Assembly: GCA_030041415.1 (NCBI GenBank)
Contig: JASHNX010000136.1
Span: 1-32,202, forward strand
Length of the DNA stretch: 32,202 nucleotides
Direction of reading: 5' to 3'
From: Candidatus Sulfotelmatobacter sp.
GTDB taxonomy: Bacteria; Acidobacteriota; Terriglobia; Terriglobales; Acidobacteriaceae
A program made the translations under genes and the position numbers. Positions 8,501-16,976 of the stretch are shown here, piece by piece (the stretch's first letter is position 1; every line of letters starts with the position of its first letter). Below the pieces are notes generated by a model. The model was given only the letters and a program-made list of their open reading frames with translations. It had not been told where the DNA came from and searched no databases.

Positions 8501-8867
8501 GGGAAACCGGCCGGATCTAGTCGGAAATCCGAATCTGTCAAGTGGACGCCCTCGCGCCGAGAAGTTGGATGAGTGGTTCAACACGGCGGCCTTCACCGAT
8601 CCCGGAGCGTTTGCCTTCGGCAACGCGCCACGCTCGTTTGGTACGGGCCCGGGTGTCTTCAATGTTGATCTGTCGCTGCTGAAGGACTTCCACGCGACCG
8701 AACGTTTTGATTTCCAACTTCGGTTGGAAGTGCTGAATGCATTTAACCATGCGAACTTCGCCAATCCTGACACGCAATTCGGAACTGCGGCTTTCGGTCA
8801 AGTGACAGGTCTGTACTCCGGAACACCGGCGCGGATCGTGCAACTGGGAGCACATTTGACCTTCTAG
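5598..8867 (+). CDS. TonB-dependent receptor, Oar-like, with CarboxypepD_reg domain
   Basis: This 1089-residue outer-membrane protein starts at the ATG at 5598, preceded by AAAAGGA. Residues 1-22 are a signal peptide ending ATYAQ. An Ig-like CarboxypepD_reg domain covers about residues 25-105 (VSGQIRDASKAAVSGAQVTL... GYYSFPTLLPGHYDLKV). A plug domain follows, with a segment reading QEFTVAQSNYAPELGRTGGAVV, and then a long barrel with repeated aromatic strands such as FFFNYEGRR, GLFAQDDFRLTPHLTLNLGLRYD and FKANYTYAKFIDN. The chain ends HLTF, a C-terminal Phe as expected for Bam recognition. The family imports large or scarce ligands across the outer membrane using TonB energy. The ligand here is unknown; a metal chelate would fit the downstream metal-transport genes, but that is inference. 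This is the first gene of a ten-gene + strand run. Confidence 0.9.
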   Translation: MRKLGRIFGSILLAVTGIATYAQDSQVSGQIRDASKAAVSGAQVTLTRTETGDHREAVSTDEGYYSFPTLLPGHYDLKVAKEGFQSQIQTGIVVETASISTVDVTLVVGSVSQSVDVDASVALLQTESAAISHVVENQTITDMPLLDRRSAQLQGLNGFVVQTGSGENVTFSTAGGRGDNANYLIDGGTAVNLLIGTPSLIIDPPVESLQEFTVAQSNYAPELGRTGGAVVQWTTKSGTNQFHGSAYEYYRESNLAAVPYFSTTNPPLHYNLFGATIGGPIRKDKTHFFFNYEGRRQVSSVTETNQVPTLAEASGNFSADPTIYDPLTGLPFPGNIIPKNRFDPIGAQLVSYYPAPNILGTNLFRASDPTTVGVDDYVFRIDHIFNDNDRIFARFIGQRDHYLTASIFPSLMDNYADFYKDNEYSGSTTWTHNFRPTLINELRLTYTWREFLDYGIGAGNKLGAALAIPGVSQQFAPLITVSGIDDLNGSYIQGEQERFQSPVISNSYEDNVSWIRGRHQFKFGFDWRTSIDGDVFGLYPGGAFTFNSQTTSNPLSPGSDGDGIASLLLGEVYEGQIQYENHLHSGAQSWGLFAQDDFRLTPHLTLNLGLRYDLDTPRHEFHQQQNGFNPDIINPVSGTPGVVTFAGRDGASTYANNWATHNFGPRFGLAWKPRDQWVVRAGGGLLYMGEYDQAMPIQLALGFGINGDFVSTGGVAPAFQLSKGLPAVPAPALTPAFGAVRVGEAPTTTVPFVAPDHPTGYMESVSADVQRQFGQNLLVDVAYLGSFGHHLPSPNPVNINQVPTADLPLLKANPSIAQTLRPFPQFNDVQSIADPYGNSTYHGLNLGVEKKYSYGLLFKANYTYAKFIDNVQSRADLEYANYGYSNFPWLNYYDPASARGLSGNDIRDRIVLSTVYELPFGRGKLIHPDSRVVDQAIGGWSFGVIAEANTGTPLSPIMAVNETDTFSQGNRPDLVGNPNLSSGRPRAEKLDEWFNTAAFTDPGAFAFGNAPRSFGTGPGVFNVDLSLLKDFHATERFDFQLRLEVLNAFNHANFANPDTQFGTAAFGQVTGLYSGTPARIVQLGAHLTF

Positions 8868-8931
8868 CAGCGTTTTTGCGCGGGAGGCAGTAAACGCAGT
8901 GAGTGAAAATTAGAAAGGAGAATACGAAATC

Positions 8932-11916
8932 GTGGCTCGCACGCGACTGTGGTTTGTTCTTGCCCTGATTATCTCAGGGTGCGGAATTCCTTCCTACGCT
9001 CAGACCGGTGTGCGCATTCTGCTCGGCCTGACGGACAAGGCCTCCAACCGATGGGATGGTTCAGTTGCGGTTGAGGGTGGGCAGATCACGCGCATCGATC
9101 CCTGGCGGTTTACGCCGGACGATGAGATTCATTCCGATCATTCCTGGCGAGCGTCGACTCACCCAGTCCTGATTGATTGGGATTCATGGACCGACCAGCA
9201 GCCGTTAGCCGCGAACGGAGTGATCGTTTGGCTGAACGGAGAAAATCCCGACACCGAGATCAAAGTCAAAACCGCGCGCGGAGATTTCAACTTTCGGGTG
9301 AGCCAGTTGGCCTTCGGACGATTCCAATATGCTCTCGACGGGCGGGTTGGCGTCGATCGCATACCAGCGAACTGGCAACTCACCAATACTCCCGATGAAG
9401 AGGACTATCCTGCAGCAGCAGTCGGCCCGAACGGCGATATCTGGCTGGCCTATTTGCAATTGCAACATCATCCCGAGCATAACCAGATTCGCGCTCCTTA
9501 TACGACTGCGCCAAAGGATTTTTCGAAATTATCCGAGCCTCCAAAAGGCGACCAGGTATTCGTTAAGCGCTTCTCCGACAATAAGTGGAGCGAGCCGATT
9601 GCGATCTCGAGTTTGGGAGACCTCTATCGGCCAGCAATTGCGATCGACGGAAAAGGCAGGCCGTGGGTCTTCTGGTCCGACAATCGAAGTAAGAAGGGCG
9701 TTTACGAACTCTACGCTCGTGTCCTCGAAAATGGCAAAGCTGCCGAGTCGCTCACCATCTCCAAGGCCTCGGGATCGGACGTATTCCCAGTGGCCACTAC
9801 CGATGCGCAAGGGCGAGTGTGGGTAGCGTGGCAGGGTTGGCGTGAAGGCAGAGCCGCGATCTTCTCCGCTACTCAGCAGGACAATGGGTTTTCTTCCCCG
9901 CAACAGGTTTCGAACTCCTCCGCGAACGAATGGAATCCCGCAATTGCCGCGGACTCGCGGGGTGCGGTGAGCGTCGCATGGGACTCCTACCGCAATGGCA
10001 GCTACGACGTTTATGTGCGCACGGCCTCGTCGGACTCATGGGGATCCGAAATTCCCGCAGCCGCGACCGCGCGCTACGAAGCCTATCCCTCAATCGCCTA
10101 CGACCCACAAGGAACGCTGTGGATTGCCTATGAGGAGGGAGCAGAAGGATGGGGCAAGGATTTCGGCGCGTATAAAACATACGGTGTTCCTCTTTACCAG
10201 GCGAGAGCAATTCGTCTTGTGGGTTTAAGTAGTTCAGGACGGCTGATCGATCCCGGAGTTGATGTGGGTACTGTGTTGCCGGGTATCGGCGATCTGCGAG
10301 AGGACAATCCCAGCCGACAATCGGATGTCACCGGGTGGGAGAAACCCGATCAGTCGGCAGCATCCAGACGTCCCCAGGATGTCGACAGCCTTGGGAATCA
10401 AAACGTGCGCAACACCCTGCCGCGATTGCAAGCCGATGCTTCCGGAAGGATCTGGCTGGCGTTCCGTTCCATGTCGCCGGTCGTGTGGTCGATCTTGGGC
10501 ACGTCATGGTCTGAATACGTGACTTCGTTTGACGGCAAGGTATGGACCGACCCGGTTTACCTATTCCGCAGCGATAACACGCTCGACAACCGTCCTGCTC
10601 TCGTTTCGCGCGGACCGGGTGATCTGATTGTGATCGAATCTTCGGATTATCGCCGCGAAGTGCAGCGCGGCCTGGCCAAGGGCTGGAACCCCGGAGTTTG
10701 GGATGGATACGGCTTCGACGATCCTTACAATAATGACCTCTTCGCCAGCGTTCTCAGCTTGCCCCCGGCGGCATCGCCCGTGGCTGGGCGCGATGCCGGA
10801 CCTCCGCCCGCTCCGGTCAAGCCCAGAGACACGGATTCAGATCAAACGGATTTGGCCAACGTCCGCAGTTATCGGATCACTGGCTCAGGTCCGGATTTGC
10901 AGATTTTGCGCGGCGAATTTCATCGCCACAGTGAAATCTCGTTTGATGGCGGGCACGATGGAACCATCATCGACCAGTGGAGATACATTCTCGATGTGGC
11001 CTCGCTCGATTGGGTCGGCTGCTGCGATCACTCGAATGGCGGTGGCCGTGAATACAGCTGGTGGACGACGCAGAAACTCACCGACATCTTCACCACCCCG
11101 GGGAAGTTCTCCGGAATGTTCAACTACGAGCGCAGCATCGAATATCCCGAGGGGCACCGCAATGTAGTGTTCGCGCAGCGCGGAGTTCGCCCGCTGCCGC
11201 GCCTTCCAAAGGTTGACGTAGATTCCACGGGGCACGCTCCGGACACTCTCAACTACTACGCATACCTGAAAAAGTACAACGGCGTGACGGCAGCGCACAC
11301 CAGCGCTACCGACATGGGAACCGACTGGCGGGACAACGATCCCGACGCCGAGCCAGTGGTTGAGATTTACCAAGGTATGCGGCAAAACTACGAAATTGCC
11401 GACGCTCCGCGATCCCCCAACGATAAGGATTCGATTGGCGGCTGGCGGCCGAAAGGATTCGTTAACATCGCGCTGGAAAAAGGCTACAAGCTGGGATTCC
11501 AATCGAGTTCCGATCACGTCTCGACGCACATCAGCTACGCCAGCGTGCTCGCCGCTTCGAACAGCCGGGAGGCCGTGCTCGACGCCCTGAAAAAGCGGCA
11601 CGTCTACGCCGCGACCGACAACGTCATTGCTGACGTGCGAAGCGGTTCGCACGTCATGGGCGATGCCTTCTCGACCAGCACAGCGCCAGAATTGTCGGTG
11701 AAACTGATCGGCACCGCACCGTTCGCCAAAGTTGTCATCGTCAAAGACAGCAAGTACGTCTATTCGACCCAACCGAACTCAAAGAACGTGGAGTTCAAGT
11801 GGCGCGACTATGCGCCACAAGCGGGCAAGACCAGTTATTACTACGTGCGCGGCGAACAGGAGAACGGAGAACTCGTGTGGGCCTCGCCTTTCTGGATTAC
11901 ATATACAGGCAAATAA
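8932..11916 (+). CDS. Exported beta-propeller protein with PHP-type phosphoesterase-like domain
   Basis: This encodes 994 residues. The GTG start at 8932 has GGAG at 8917-8920, a rather long spacing. A signal peptide (LALIISGCGIPSYAQ) indicates export. Residues about 150-580 contain repeated propeller blades with the pattern P-A-x-A-x-D-x-x-G-x-x-W-V-x-W (for example AIAIDGKGRPWVFW, VATTDAQGRVWVAWQG, IAADSRGAVSVAWDS, IAYDPQGTLWIAYE). The C-terminal third looks like a PHP metallohydrolase: HRH at 664-666, DHS at 699-701, Glu733 in NYERSIEYPEGHRN, His789 in AAHTSAT, and DH at 861-862 in SSSDHVSTH. These could form a multi-metal site. The substrate is unknown; PHP domains generally cleave phosphoesters. 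The gene lies 64 bp after the receptor and 13 bp before the cytochrome/DUF1549 gene, so cotranscription is likely. Confidence 0.75.
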   Translation: MARTRLWFVLALIISGCGIPSYAQTGVRILLGLTDKASNRWDGSVAVEGGQITRIDPWRFTPDDEIHSDHSWRASTHPVLIDWDSWTDQQPLAANGVIVWLNGENPDTEIKVKTARGDFNFRVSQLAFGRFQYALDGRVGVDRIPANWQLTNTPDEEDYPAAAVGPNGDIWLAYLQLQHHPEHNQIRAPYTTAPKDFSKLSEPPKGDQVFVKRFSDNKWSEPIAISSLGDLYRPAIAIDGKGRPWVFWSDNRSKKGVYELYARVLENGKAAESLTISKASGSDVFPVATTDAQGRVWVAWQGWREGRAAIFSATQQDNGFSSPQQVSNSSANEWNPAIAADSRGAVSVAWDSYRNGSYDVYVRTASSDSWGSEIPAAATARYEAYPSIAYDPQGTLWIAYEEGAEGWGKDFGAYKTYGVPLYQARAIRLVGLSSSGRLIDPGVDVGTVLPGIGDLREDNPSRQSDVTGWEKPDQSAASRRPQDVDSLGNQNVRNTLPRLQADASGRIWLAFRSMSPVVWSILGTSWSEYVTSFDGKVWTDPVYLFRSDNTLDNRPALVSRGPGDLIVIESSDYRREVQRGLAKGWNPGVWDGYGFDDPYNNDLFASVLSLPPAASPVAGRDAGPPPAPVKPRDTDSDQTDLANVRSYRITGSGPDLQILRGEFHRHSEISFDGGHDGTIIDQWRYILDVASLDWVGCCDHSNGGGREYSWWTTQKLTDIFTTPGKFSGMFNYERSIEYPEGHRNVVFAQRGVRPLPRLPKVDVDSTGHAPDTLNYYAYLKKYNGVTAAHTSATDMGTDWRDNDPDAEPVVEIYQGMRQNYEIADAPRSPNDKDSIGGWRPKGFVNIALEKGYKLGFQSSSDHVSTHISYASVLAASNSREAVLDALKKRHVYAATDNVIADVRSGSHVMGDAFSTSTAPELSVKLIGTAPFAKVVIVKDSKYVYSTQPNSKNVEFKWRDYAPQAGKTSYYYVRGEQENGELVWASPFWITYTGK

Positions 11917-11929
11917 CGAGAATCTGCAA

Positions 11930-14900
11930 ATGGCACTGGAGAGAGTTGTGAGAAGGGCTGGCTGGGTAGCCTTGTTCGGTGTATGTGGAATGCTATCGGC
12001 TATCAGTTTGTGGCCGAAAGGAATGTCCGTCGCAATGGCAGCCGGCGCGGAGGCTCCGCCAACACCCACTCCGGCGCAGGTGGACTTCTTTGAGAAGAGG
12101 ATTCGTCCGCTCCTCGTCGACCACTGCTACGACTGCCACTCGGCGACTACCAAGCAGTCGGGTGGATTGCGCCTGGACGATCGCGATGCGCTGCTCGCCG
12201 GAGGCAAAGATGGTCCGGCAGTTGTCCCCGGTGATCCCGAGAACAGCATGCTGATGCAGCGCGTTCTCGAAAAAGATGACATCAAGCGCCGGATGCCAAA
12301 GGGAGAAGACGATCCGCTTTCGCCGGAGGAAATCTCCGACCTGAGGGCCTGGATCAAGCAAGGCGTGTTCTGGCCGGTGGAGAAGAGCGACTACGTGCCT
12401 CCACCTTCACCGAGCAAAGCTGCCTTAAGGCTTGCCGCTTATCCGCGGCCTGCGACTCCCGAGCAACTGAGTTATTTCGAGAAGAACGTTCGTCCCATCT
12501 TCGTCAACCGTTGCTACAACTGCCACTCGGACGCCTTCAAAGAGGCCGGCGGCCTGCGCGTGGATTTCGGCGCCAGCTTCTTTTCCGGCGGCAAAGATGG
12601 ACCGGTTGTCGTTCCGGGACATCCCGAAAAAAGTTTGATGATCGAGAAGGTAAAAGAGAGCGATTCCAAGAAGCGCATGCCGCAGGAGAGTCCTGCACTG
12701 CCGGAAACTGAGATCGCAATTTTCGAAACCTGGATCAAAGACGGTGCCGCCTGGCCGGATGAAACGGAGAAGACGCCGGCAACGCCGGCTCACATCGCGG
12801 CAAATTACGTGAAACTGCGAGCGAACCACTGGGCATGGAAGCCTCTGAGCGATCCCGCTGTTCCGCAGGTTTCTAATGGGAAGTGGCCGTCGACGGATGT
12901 TGACCGTCTTCTATTAGCAAAGTTAGAAGAAAAGAAACTTGCCCCCGTTGAGGATGCCGATCCAGTTACGCTGATTCGTCGTCTGACCTTCGACCTCACG
13001 GGGCTGCCACCGACTCCCTCCGCGGTCAAGGCGTTTCAAAAAGATCACTCGGCAAAAGCTTACGCCCAGTTGGTCGATCGTCTTCTCGCGTCTCCGCAGT
13101 ATGGCGAACGATGGGGCCGACACTGGCTCGATGTTGCGCGCTATGCGGAGTCCACCGGCCCTTCGCGCAACATTCCTTTTCCTAACGCGTGGCGCTATCG
13201 CGATTATGTGATCGACGCGGTCAACCGTGATATTCCCTATGACCGCTTCATTCAGGAACAGATCGCGGGCGATTTGTTGCCAACCAAAGTGCCTGCCGAA
13301 CGTGATCGTCTCATCACCGCGACCGGATTTCTCGCTTTGGGTCCAAAGGACGTGAACCAGCGCTTTAGCGCCCGCTACAAAATGGATAACGTCAACGATC
13401 AGATCGACACGGTGACTCGCTCGACACTGGCAATGACGGTCTCATGCGCGCGTTGCCACGATCACAAGTACGATCCCATTCCAACCGCCGACTACTATGC
13501 AATGGCGGGAATTTTCGCCAGCACCACCGACGCATCCGGATTAAAAAGCGGAATGGGCGGGGCCAGCCTCGACTATTACACGCCAAAACTGCTGGCTTAT
13601 CTGAGCGACGCGAAAGCGCCGACAGTTTCCAAAGATGAAATTGAGAAGCTGAAAGCCGAAACTGCAGACGCCAAAAAAGCCTTCGATGCCATCAAAGATA
13701 CTGCCGAAGGTACTGCACTCGATTCGGAGGGCAAGCCAGTACAAGATCGCGTCGAGAAAAAATACAACCGCCTGAATGAAAACCTCATGCTAATCTCAGA
13801 CCTCGGCGAGCAGGGGTACGGAATTCACAGCATGCGAGATGGCGTCGCTGCGGATACGAGCGTGCGCATTCGTGGAATCGAAGAGCGGCACGGGCCAACA
13901 GTGCCGCGTGGTTTTCTCAGCGTAGTTCAGGTTCCGGACGCACCCAAGATTCCGGGGACTCACAGCGGACGCCTCGAGCTTGCGCAGTGGATTACGAATC
14001 CCAGCAATCCTCTCACTGCGCGGGTTTACGTCAACCGGGTCTGGCAGCATTTGTTCGGCGTAGGCATCGTCAGTACGGTGGACGATTTCGGCTCGCGCGG
14101 CGAGCCGCCATCTAATCCAGAGCTGCTGGATTTTCTCGCCCGAGATTTCATGCGCAACGGATGGTCGACCAAAAAGCTGATCCGCGAACTGGTTCTTTCC
14201 CATGCGTACCGACTGGGATCGACTGTTCCCGGCGGTTACCGTGATGTCGATCCCGCCAACCGGTTGGTCTGGCGGCATTCACCGCGGCGGCTGGAAGCCG
14301 AAGAAATTCGTGACAGCATCCTACTTTCGTCAGGCCGCCTGAATCTCGATCACCCCGCGGGCTCTCCTTCGATGAAAGTAAGAATGATCGAGATTCAGGA
14401 CGACGGCCCCGTCGCGCACTCTCTTCTTGCAGCAGCCGACCGCAGCACCTATCGCAGCATCTATCTTCCGCTGCTTCGCGGCGAAACTCCGCGCTCGCTG
14501 GCGGCATTCAATCCTGTCCTGCAAACACTTGTGACTGGCCGTCGCGACGCAACCACGGTCGCAACGCAAGCGCTTTTCATGCTGAATTCCCCGTTCGTGA
14601 GCGAGCAGTCTTTTTATCTCGCCGATCGATTGCTGAGCGAAAAAGGCCGCGGCAACCGTGATCGCATTCGCGAAGCTTATGAGCTCGTTCTCTCAAGAGA
14701 TCCGAGCCCGCAGGAATCGCACAAAATCCGTTCTTTCTTGTCGAGCTACGAGAGCTCTTACAAGAAGGCGCATCCATCTGCGTCTGGTGCTGCAAAGCTG
14801 ACGCGGGTGACCGATACGACCGCGGATATCACCGCCGGCGTTGTTCGCGCCGACGACGAAGCCGACGTACCGAAACCGAGCAAACAGGAACCAGCGCAAC

Positions 14901-14980
14901 CGAAAAACCCTAAACAAGCGGCGTGGGCGAGTTTTGTGCAGTCGCTTTATGCCTCCGCAGAATTTGAATTTGTGCGGTAA
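11930..14980 (+). CDS. PSCyt1-PSCyt1-DUF1549-DUF1553 multiheme-type protein
   Basis: This 1016-residue protein was assigned to start at the ATG at 11930, just after the previous stop. The Shine-Dalgarno is weak, and GTG 11948 is an alternative. A hydrophobic export segment covers about residues 10-40. Two tandem planctomycete-type cytochrome c domains follow, with heme motifs CYDCH (66-70) and CYNCH (195-199); each has a later RMP that may supply the axial Met. DUF1549 runs from about residue 320 (DVDRLLLAKLEEKKLAPV... GERWGRHWLDVARYAES) and contains a third motif, CARCHDHKYDP, at 506. DUF1553 begins near residue 678 (LAQWITNPSNPLTARVYVNRVWQHLFG). The function of the family is undetermined; an exported redox or hydrolytic role is usually assumed. 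It is paired with a DUF1501 protein immediately downstream, the common arrangement. A Lys/Pro-rich segment precedes the C-terminal end. Confidence 0.88.
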   Translation: MALERVVRRAGWVALFGVCGMLSAISLWPKGMSVAMAAGAEAPPTPTPAQVDFFEKRIRPLLVDHCYDCHSATTKQSGGLRLDDRDALLAGGKDGPAVVPGDPENSMLMQRVLEKDDIKRRMPKGEDDPLSPEEISDLRAWIKQGVFWPVEKSDYVPPPSPSKAALRLAAYPRPATPEQLSYFEKNVRPIFVNRCYNCHSDAFKEAGGLRVDFGASFFSGGKDGPVVVPGHPEKSLMIEKVKESDSKKRMPQESPALPETEIAIFETWIKDGAAWPDETEKTPATPAHIAANYVKLRANHWAWKPLSDPAVPQVSNGKWPSTDVDRLLLAKLEEKKLAPVEDADPVTLIRRLTFDLTGLPPTPSAVKAFQKDHSAKAYAQLVDRLLASPQYGERWGRHWLDVARYAESTGPSRNIPFPNAWRYRDYVIDAVNRDIPYDRFIQEQIAGDLLPTKVPAERDRLITATGFLALGPKDVNQRFSARYKMDNVNDQIDTVTRSTLAMTVSCARCHDHKYDPIPTADYYAMAGIFASTTDASGLKSGMGGASLDYYTPKLLAYLSDAKAPTVSKDEIEKLKAETADAKKAFDAIKDTAEGTALDSEGKPVQDRVEKKYNRLNENLMLISDLGEQGYGIHSMRDGVAADTSVRIRGIEERHGPTVPRGFLSVVQVPDAPKIPGTHSGRLELAQWITNPSNPLTARVYVNRVWQHLFGVGIVSTVDDFGSRGEPPSNPELLDFLARDFMRNGWSTKKLIRELVLSHAYRLGSTVPGGYRDVDPANRLVWRHSPRRLEAEEIRDSILLSSGRLNLDHPAGSPSMKVRMIEIQDDGPVAHSLLAAADRSTYRSIYLPLLRGETPRSLAAFNPVLQTLVTGRRDATTVATQALFMLNSPFVSEQSFYLADRLLSEKGRGNRDRIREAYELVLSRDPSPQESHKIRSFLSSYESSYKKAHPSASGAAKLTRVTDTTADITAGVVRADDEADVPKPSKQEPAQPKNPKQAAWASFVQSLYASAEFEFVR

Positions 14981-15008
14981 ATGAGATTTGCACAAGGAGC
15001 GTGAAAAA

Positions 15009-16391
15009 ATGTCCGAAAAATTGCCCCTCCAAACCTCGCGGCGCACTTTATTGAAAACTGCCGGATGTGGCTTCGGCTACTTCGCGCTGGCCGGGTTGCT
15101 CGGCTCGGCCACCCAAAAAGCGATGGCTTCCGACCTCTCTAACGCTGCAAATCCGCTGGCTCCCAAGCGCCCGCATTTTACGCCCCGGGCGAAGCGCATC
15201 ATCTTTCTGTATATGGAAGGCGCGATGTCCACTCTGGACACCTTCGAATACAAAGCTGTGCTGCAGAATAGCGCCGGCAAATCCGGGCCTGGCGGTGGCA
15301 CGCTGACGCCTTCGAAATTTCAGTTCAAGCAATATGGCAACACCGGAACGTGGTTTTCCGAGTTGATGCCGAACATTGGCACGCACGCCGACGATCTCTG
15401 TTTTCTACGCAGCCTCTACACGGACACCCCAGCGCATCCGCAAGCGGTCGTGCAACTGCACACCGGCAGCGCCAATGCTGCGTTGACCCGCCCCAGCATG
15501 GGCGCATGGTTGTTGTATGGCCTTGGGACTGACAATCAAGATTTGCCGGGATTCATCACCATCAACCCGACGATCGATTTTGGCGGCGCCGTCAATTACG
15601 GCAGCGCTTTCCTGCCCGCCTATTATCAAGGCACGCCGATTAGTGATGAGGGCTTCATGCCCAACATCGAACCGGCTGCGCCAAAGGGCTTGCAGCGGCA
15701 GCAACTCGATCTCATCCAGGACATGAACCGAAGTCTCGCGGCTTCGGACGGCGCGCCAGACGCGGTCGATGGCGTGATCAAGTCCTACGAACTCGGCTTC
15801 CGCATGCAAGATACGGTTCCCGCCCTGCTCGACATTTCGAAGGAACCGCAAAAAGTCCTGGACGCCTACGGAGTAAAACCCGGTCCCGAGGGTTCGTTCG
15901 CGCGGCAGTGCCTGATGGCCCGCAGGCTCAATGAAGCCGGGGTACGTTTCGTCGAGATTCGCCAGCCGGGATGGGACCATCACACCAACCTGCACCGCGG
16001 AATGATCGATCAATGCCGCAGAATCGATCAGCCAACTGCCGCCCTGCTCACTGACCTCAAGCAACGCGGACTACTCGAGGACACGTTAGTCATGTTTGGA
16101 TCGGAATTTTCGCGTCTGCCAACCAGCGAAGGAACAGACGGCCGCGACCACAATATCACCGGTTATTCCATGTTCCTCACCGGCGCCGGCGTAAAAAAGG
16201 GATTCAATTACGGCTCGACCGACGACATTGGAATGAAGGCCATCGAACACCGCATGCACGTCAATGATCTGCACGCCACTCTGTTGGCGTTAATGGGACT
16301 GGATCACGAGCAACTCACGTATCGCTACGCCGGACGCAATTTCCGGCTCACCGATGTTGCCGGAGTGGTGCAGAACGAAATTTTCGCTTAG
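15009..16391 (+). CDS. Tat-exported DUF1501 protein
   Basis: This 460-residue protein starts at the ATG at 15009 with AAGGAGC ideally placed; an in-frame TTG at 14988 is less likely. The N-terminus carries a twin-arginine signal: SRRTLLK with arginines 11-12, followed by a Gly/Ala/Leu-rich stretch ending near AMAS, so the protein should be exported folded. DUF1501 belongs to the alkaline phosphatase/sulfatase-like fold. The expected metal-site blocks are present as LDTFEYK near the N-terminus, GWDHHTNLH in the middle, and FGSEFSRLPTSEGTDGRDHN then HVNDLHATLLALMGLD near the C-terminus. The biochemical activity of the family is not established. Its place 28 bp after the DUF1549/DUF1553 gene supports a joint function, probably on the outer face of the inner membrane. 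Confidence 0.88.
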   Translation: MSEKLPLQTSRRTLLKTAGCGFGYFALAGLLGSATQKAMASDLSNAANPLAPKRPHFTPRAKRIIFLYMEGAMSTLDTFEYKAVLQNSAGKSGPGGGTLTPSKFQFKQYGNTGTWFSELMPNIGTHADDLCFLRSLYTDTPAHPQAVVQLHTGSANAALTRPSMGAWLLYGLGTDNQDLPGFITINPTIDFGGAVNYGSAFLPAYYQGTPISDEGFMPNIEPAAPKGLQRQQLDLIQDMNRSLAASDGAPDAVDGVIKSYELGFRMQDTVPALLDISKEPQKVLDAYGVKPGPEGSFARQCLMARRLNEAGVRFVEIRQPGWDHHTNLHRGMIDQCRRIDQPTAALLTDLKQRGLLEDTLVMFGSEFSRLPTSEGTDGRDHNITGYSMFLTGAGVKKGFNYGSTDDIGMKAIEHRMHVNDLHATLLALMGLDHEQLTYRYAGRNFRLTDVAGVVQNEIFA

Positions 16392-16412
16392 GCATCAAGG
16401 GATTCCGAACCG

Positions 16413-16949
16413 ATGGGGAATTGGGTGAAGTCGTCGTGGGCGAAATTCAGAGGTTTCTTGGGCGGAAGAAATTCGCCAGCCAAAAAAATGGCGGTGACCG
16501 TCGCGTTTCTGGGCTTCTTTGCGGTAGTCACGCTTGTGGCGCAGCGCGCATCAAGGGTGTTGTTAACTTCGTCCGGGAAGTTTACTGCCGCGCAGAGGGC
16601 CGAGGGTGAGCAACTCTTCAGCGACAAAGTAAGGCCAACTCTTAAACGCAAATGCGGTAAGTGCCACGGCGAGGATGACTCGCGCTCCGGTTTGCGTGTG
16701 GACTCTCGCGACGCACTCCTTTGCGGCGGTCACCGGGGGCCTGCCATTACGCCAGGGCAACCCGATCACAGCTTGCTGATTCTGGCAGTGCTTCAGACCG
16801 GCGACTTGAAGATGCCGCGGCGGGGCAAGTTATCGCCCGAGGAAATCCAGGCGCTCTCGGACTGGATCAAAGACGGCGCGCCTTGGCCGCAGACGAGCAC
16901 TCTCGGTTGGAAAGACAAATTCGCAAAGGTTGTGGACTGCATTCTATAA
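16413..16949 (+). CDS. Membrane-anchored single-heme PSCyt1-type cytochrome
   Basis: This encodes 178 residues. One membrane segment (about residues 26-45, MAVTVAFLGFFAVVTLVA) is followed by a single cytochrome domain with CGKCH and a later MPRRGK that may supply the axial Met. The blocks SGLRVDSRDALLCGGHRGPAITPGQPDHS and LSPEEIQALSDWIKDGAPWP match the two domains in the 11930 gene closely, so it is a free-standing relative of those modules. It probably passes electrons at the outer face of the inner membrane. It lies 21 bp after the DUF1501 gene and 27 bp before the permease gene, which links the heme genes to the transport genes. Confidence 0.82.
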   Translation: MGNWVKSSWAKFRGFLGGRNSPAKKMAVTVAFLGFFAVVTLVAQRASRVLLTSSGKFTAAQRAEGEQLFSDKVRPTLKRKCGKCHGEDDSRSGLRVDSRDALLCGGHRGPAITPGQPDHSLLILAVLQTGDLKMPRRGKLSPEEIQALSDWIKDGAPWPQTSTLGWKDKFAKVVDCIL

Positions 16950-16976
16950 ACAATCGCTTCATCCGAATTCTCGATC

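Noticed and set aside
10885-11772. 295-codon open frame on the - strand
   Set aside because: It is a shadow of the PHP-like domain of the 8932 gene, whose metal motifs are on the + strand.
11732-11929. Upstream extension of the DUF1549/DUF1553 reading frame
   Set aside because: It overlaps the 3' end of the PHP-like gene in another frame and lacks a signal peptide, whereas the ATG at 11930 places an export segment at the N-terminus.
15405-16064. 219-codon open frame on the - strand
   Set aside because: It is antisense to the DUF1501 gene, which has a Tat signal and conserved blocks; no independent support.
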